DNA of 5,374 nucleotides from Erythrobacter sp. UBA2510 (lineage in GTDB: Bacteria > Pseudomonadota > Alphaproteobacteria > Sphingomonadales > Sphingomonadaceae): NCBI GenBank assembly GCA_002341345.1, contig DDNW01000182.1, positions 957 through 6,330 of the forward strand. Direction: 5' to 3'. The position numbers and the translations under genes are program-made. The notes under the pieces are model-generated. The model did not search any database. It was not told where the DNA came from and worked only from the letters and a program-made list of their open reading frames with translations. This document shows positions 4,171 to 5,374 of this stretch, one piece after another (positions within the stretch are counted from its first letter, which is position 1; every line of letters begins with the position of its first letter).

Positions 4171-5374
4171 TCAGAGCAGCTTTCCCTGTTTGGTCGTGTC
4201 CTCGCGCCTGGCCTTCTTCACTGCGCTGGCATCGACCCACGGAATATCGGGCCGCTTGTTCTGGAAGATTTCGGCAAGGGTGAGGATTTGCAGGCGCGGG
4301 TGCTTGCGCCCGGTCAGTTCGTTTTCCCACACGCCGACGCTGGCGGCATCGCGCTCCATCGCGCGGGTCGGGGCTTGCGCGGTGATGAACACGCCGAGCG
4401 GCGCGCCCTCGCGCTGCATGACCTGCGCCAGCCGCCCGATATCCTTGACCCCGGTGCCGCCGCCCTTGACCTCGACAATGGCCTTCTCGGTGCGCTTGCC
4501 GTCGGGCTTGAACCAGATGATGCCGTCGATCCCGCCATCGGCGCCCTTGCGCCCGCCCTTCCACGGCACGGCATCGACGACCGAGAGCGCCCATAGCTCG
4601 AACTGGTGCTTGTCGCGCGCGGCGAGGTCCATCGCGGCGGAGAGCGACTGCGGGCGGCCCTTCACCTCGAAGGCGATGTCGGGGAAGGCTTCGGTCATGC
4701 GCTTTTCGATGAGGCCGATGGCGAGGTGGGTAACGTCGATGCCGATCCATTGCCGCCCCAGCTTTTCGGCGGCGTGGACGGCAGTTCCGCAGCCGCAGAA
4801 GGGATCAAGCACGACATCGCCCTCGTTCGAGGAGGCGGCGATGATGCGTTCGAGCAGTGCGAGCGGTTTCTGCGTGGGATAGCCGAGGCGTTCCTGGGCT
4901 TGGGAGTTGAGTGGCGGGATGTCCGTCCAAACATCACTTACTGGCACACCTTCCTGCTCGTCCAAAAATCGCTTCTGCCTCGGGATTCCTCCCCTAGGTG
5001 GAAAGTATATTTCGCCAGCCGCTTCGGCAGCCTTCATTCGTTCCCTTGTCCACCGCCAGACGCGCGTATGGCCGCCAAATTCATAGGTGAGATTGGGTCG
5101 ATTGGAGTTTGGATTTATGAGCGAGGTAGCTTGAAACCGCTTTCCGGTCGCCTCGTCGATCAGATTGTATCGTTCCAGATATTCTTCGGAATGAGCCATA
5201 TATGCTGAATTCCACTTTGCGCTCTCTCCCCTCTGTGACACCAGAATAACGTCGTGATTCGACGCAAAACGCGAGAACGCTAGCCCCTTTGGCGTGGTCC
5301 GGTTCCAGACAATTTCGTTACGAAACCTGTCCGCCCCAAACACCCCGTCGAGCAGCAGCTTGAGGTAATGGCTC
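4171..5374 (-). CDS. Beta-class DNA methyltransferase fused to a PD-(D/E)XK nuclease, 5' end missing
   Basis: The last 400 residues of a site-specific adenine-N6 or cytosine-N4 DNA methyltransferase; the gene enters from the right edge with SHYLKLLLD, so the catalytic D/S/N-PPY motif should lie just outside. Numbering from the first visible codon: 10-40 is the core after the catalytic motif (FRNEIVWNR, HDVILVSQR); about 50-150 is the target-recognition region; GYPTQKPLALLERII (164-178) and DPFCGCGT (190-197) are motifs X and I, the S-adenosylmethionine pocket. Catalytic motif before FxGxG makes it beta-class. Residues about 255-345 add a nuclease-like domain: GGIDG with D283, then VEVKGG with E301 and K303, the PD-(D/E)XK signature as in Mrr-type enzymes, ending in predicted alternating helix and strand. 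The protein may therefore both modify and cut DNA. No separate specificity, helicase or nuclease gene is visible, but upstream sequence is missing. G+C is about 67% in 4201-4920 and about 53% in 4921-5340. Confidence 0.9.
   Translation of the reverse strand, partial: SHYLKLLLDGVFGADRFRNEIVWNRTTPKGLAFSRFASNHDVILVSQRGESAKWNSAYMAHSEEYLERYNLIDEATGKRFQATSLINPNSNRPNLTYEFGGHTRVWRWTRERMKAAEAAGEIYFPPRGGIPRQKRFLDEQEGVPVSDVWTDIPPLNSQAQERLGYPTQKPLALLERIIAASSNEGDVVLDPFCGCGTAVHAAEKLGRQWIGIDVTHLAIGLIEKRMTEAFPDIAFEVKGRPQSLSAAMDLAARDKHQFELWALSVVDAVPWKGGRKGADGGIDGIIWFKPDGKRTEKAIVEVKGGGTGVKDIGRLAQVMQREGAPLGVFITAQAPTRAMERDAASVGVWENELTGRKHPRLQILTLAEIFQNKRPDIPWVDASAVKKARREDTTKQGKLL

Noticed and set aside
4115..4882. 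Long plus-strand and second minus-strand frames over the methyltransferase.
   Set aside because: The overlapping frame carries clear methyltransferase and nuclease motifs; the others are low-complexity Arg/Ala/Pro-rich shadows of high-GC DNA.
1..5374. Search for CRISPR arrays, tRNA or rRNA genes, insertion sequences and attachment sites.
   Set aside because: No spaced repeats, tRNA cloverleaf-like segments, transposase-like frames or paired terminal repeats were seen.

Overview
The window looks alphaproteobacterial, with two halves that do not match. Positions 1 to about 3050 run at roughly 53-55% G+C by hand count. They carry genes whose protein sequences read like Rhodobacterales (Roseobacter-type) homologues. 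From about 3170 on, rpsD runs at about 65% G+C and its S4 protein reads like Sphingomonadales (Erythrobacter/Sphingomonas-type). This is a judgement from remembered family sequences, not a search. The change falls inside the 486-bp gap between the response regulator and rpsD. It could be a real horizontal-transfer boundary or an assembly chimera of two co-occurring alphaproteobacteria.

Left half (1-3050). On the minus strand, at the left edge, is the start of an acetyl-CoA acetyltransferase (thiolase; phaA type). Upstream of it on the same strand is a small cytoplasmic EAL-domain protein. Divergent from that is tag, encoding DNA-3-methyladenine glycosylase I. Convergent with tag is a response regulator made of an intact receiver domain and what appears to be a degenerate GGDEF domain. 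Both c-di-GMP-type proteins have lost part of their signature motifs (EGF for EAL, SNGTF for GGDEF), so they may be effectors or regulators rather than fully active enzymes. CtrA-like TTAA-N7-TTAAC boxes lie in both upstream regions. This would fit cell-cycle or motility control, but it is inference.

Middle (3050-3991). A dyad with an 11-bp stem, a good sigma70-type promoter (TTGACT, 16 bp, TATAAG) and a hairpin-rich leader of about 110 nt lead to rpsD, which starts with GTG. A strong GNRA-capped intrinsic terminator follows rpsD.

Right half (3992-5374). After a short gap holding only a doubtful 27-codon ORF and small hairpins comes the minus-strand 3' part of a beta-class DNA methyltransferase. 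It is fused at its C-terminus to a PD-(D/E)XK (Mrr-like) nuclease domain. Its N-terminus, with the expected DPPY motif, lies beyond the right edge. Its target-recognition region is about 53% G+C, whereas the conserved MTase core and nuclease domain are about 67%. This suggests a specificity-domain swap within a single-polypeptide restriction-modification protein, which is the most system-like content of the window. No tRNA, rRNA, CRISPR array or insertion sequence was seen.
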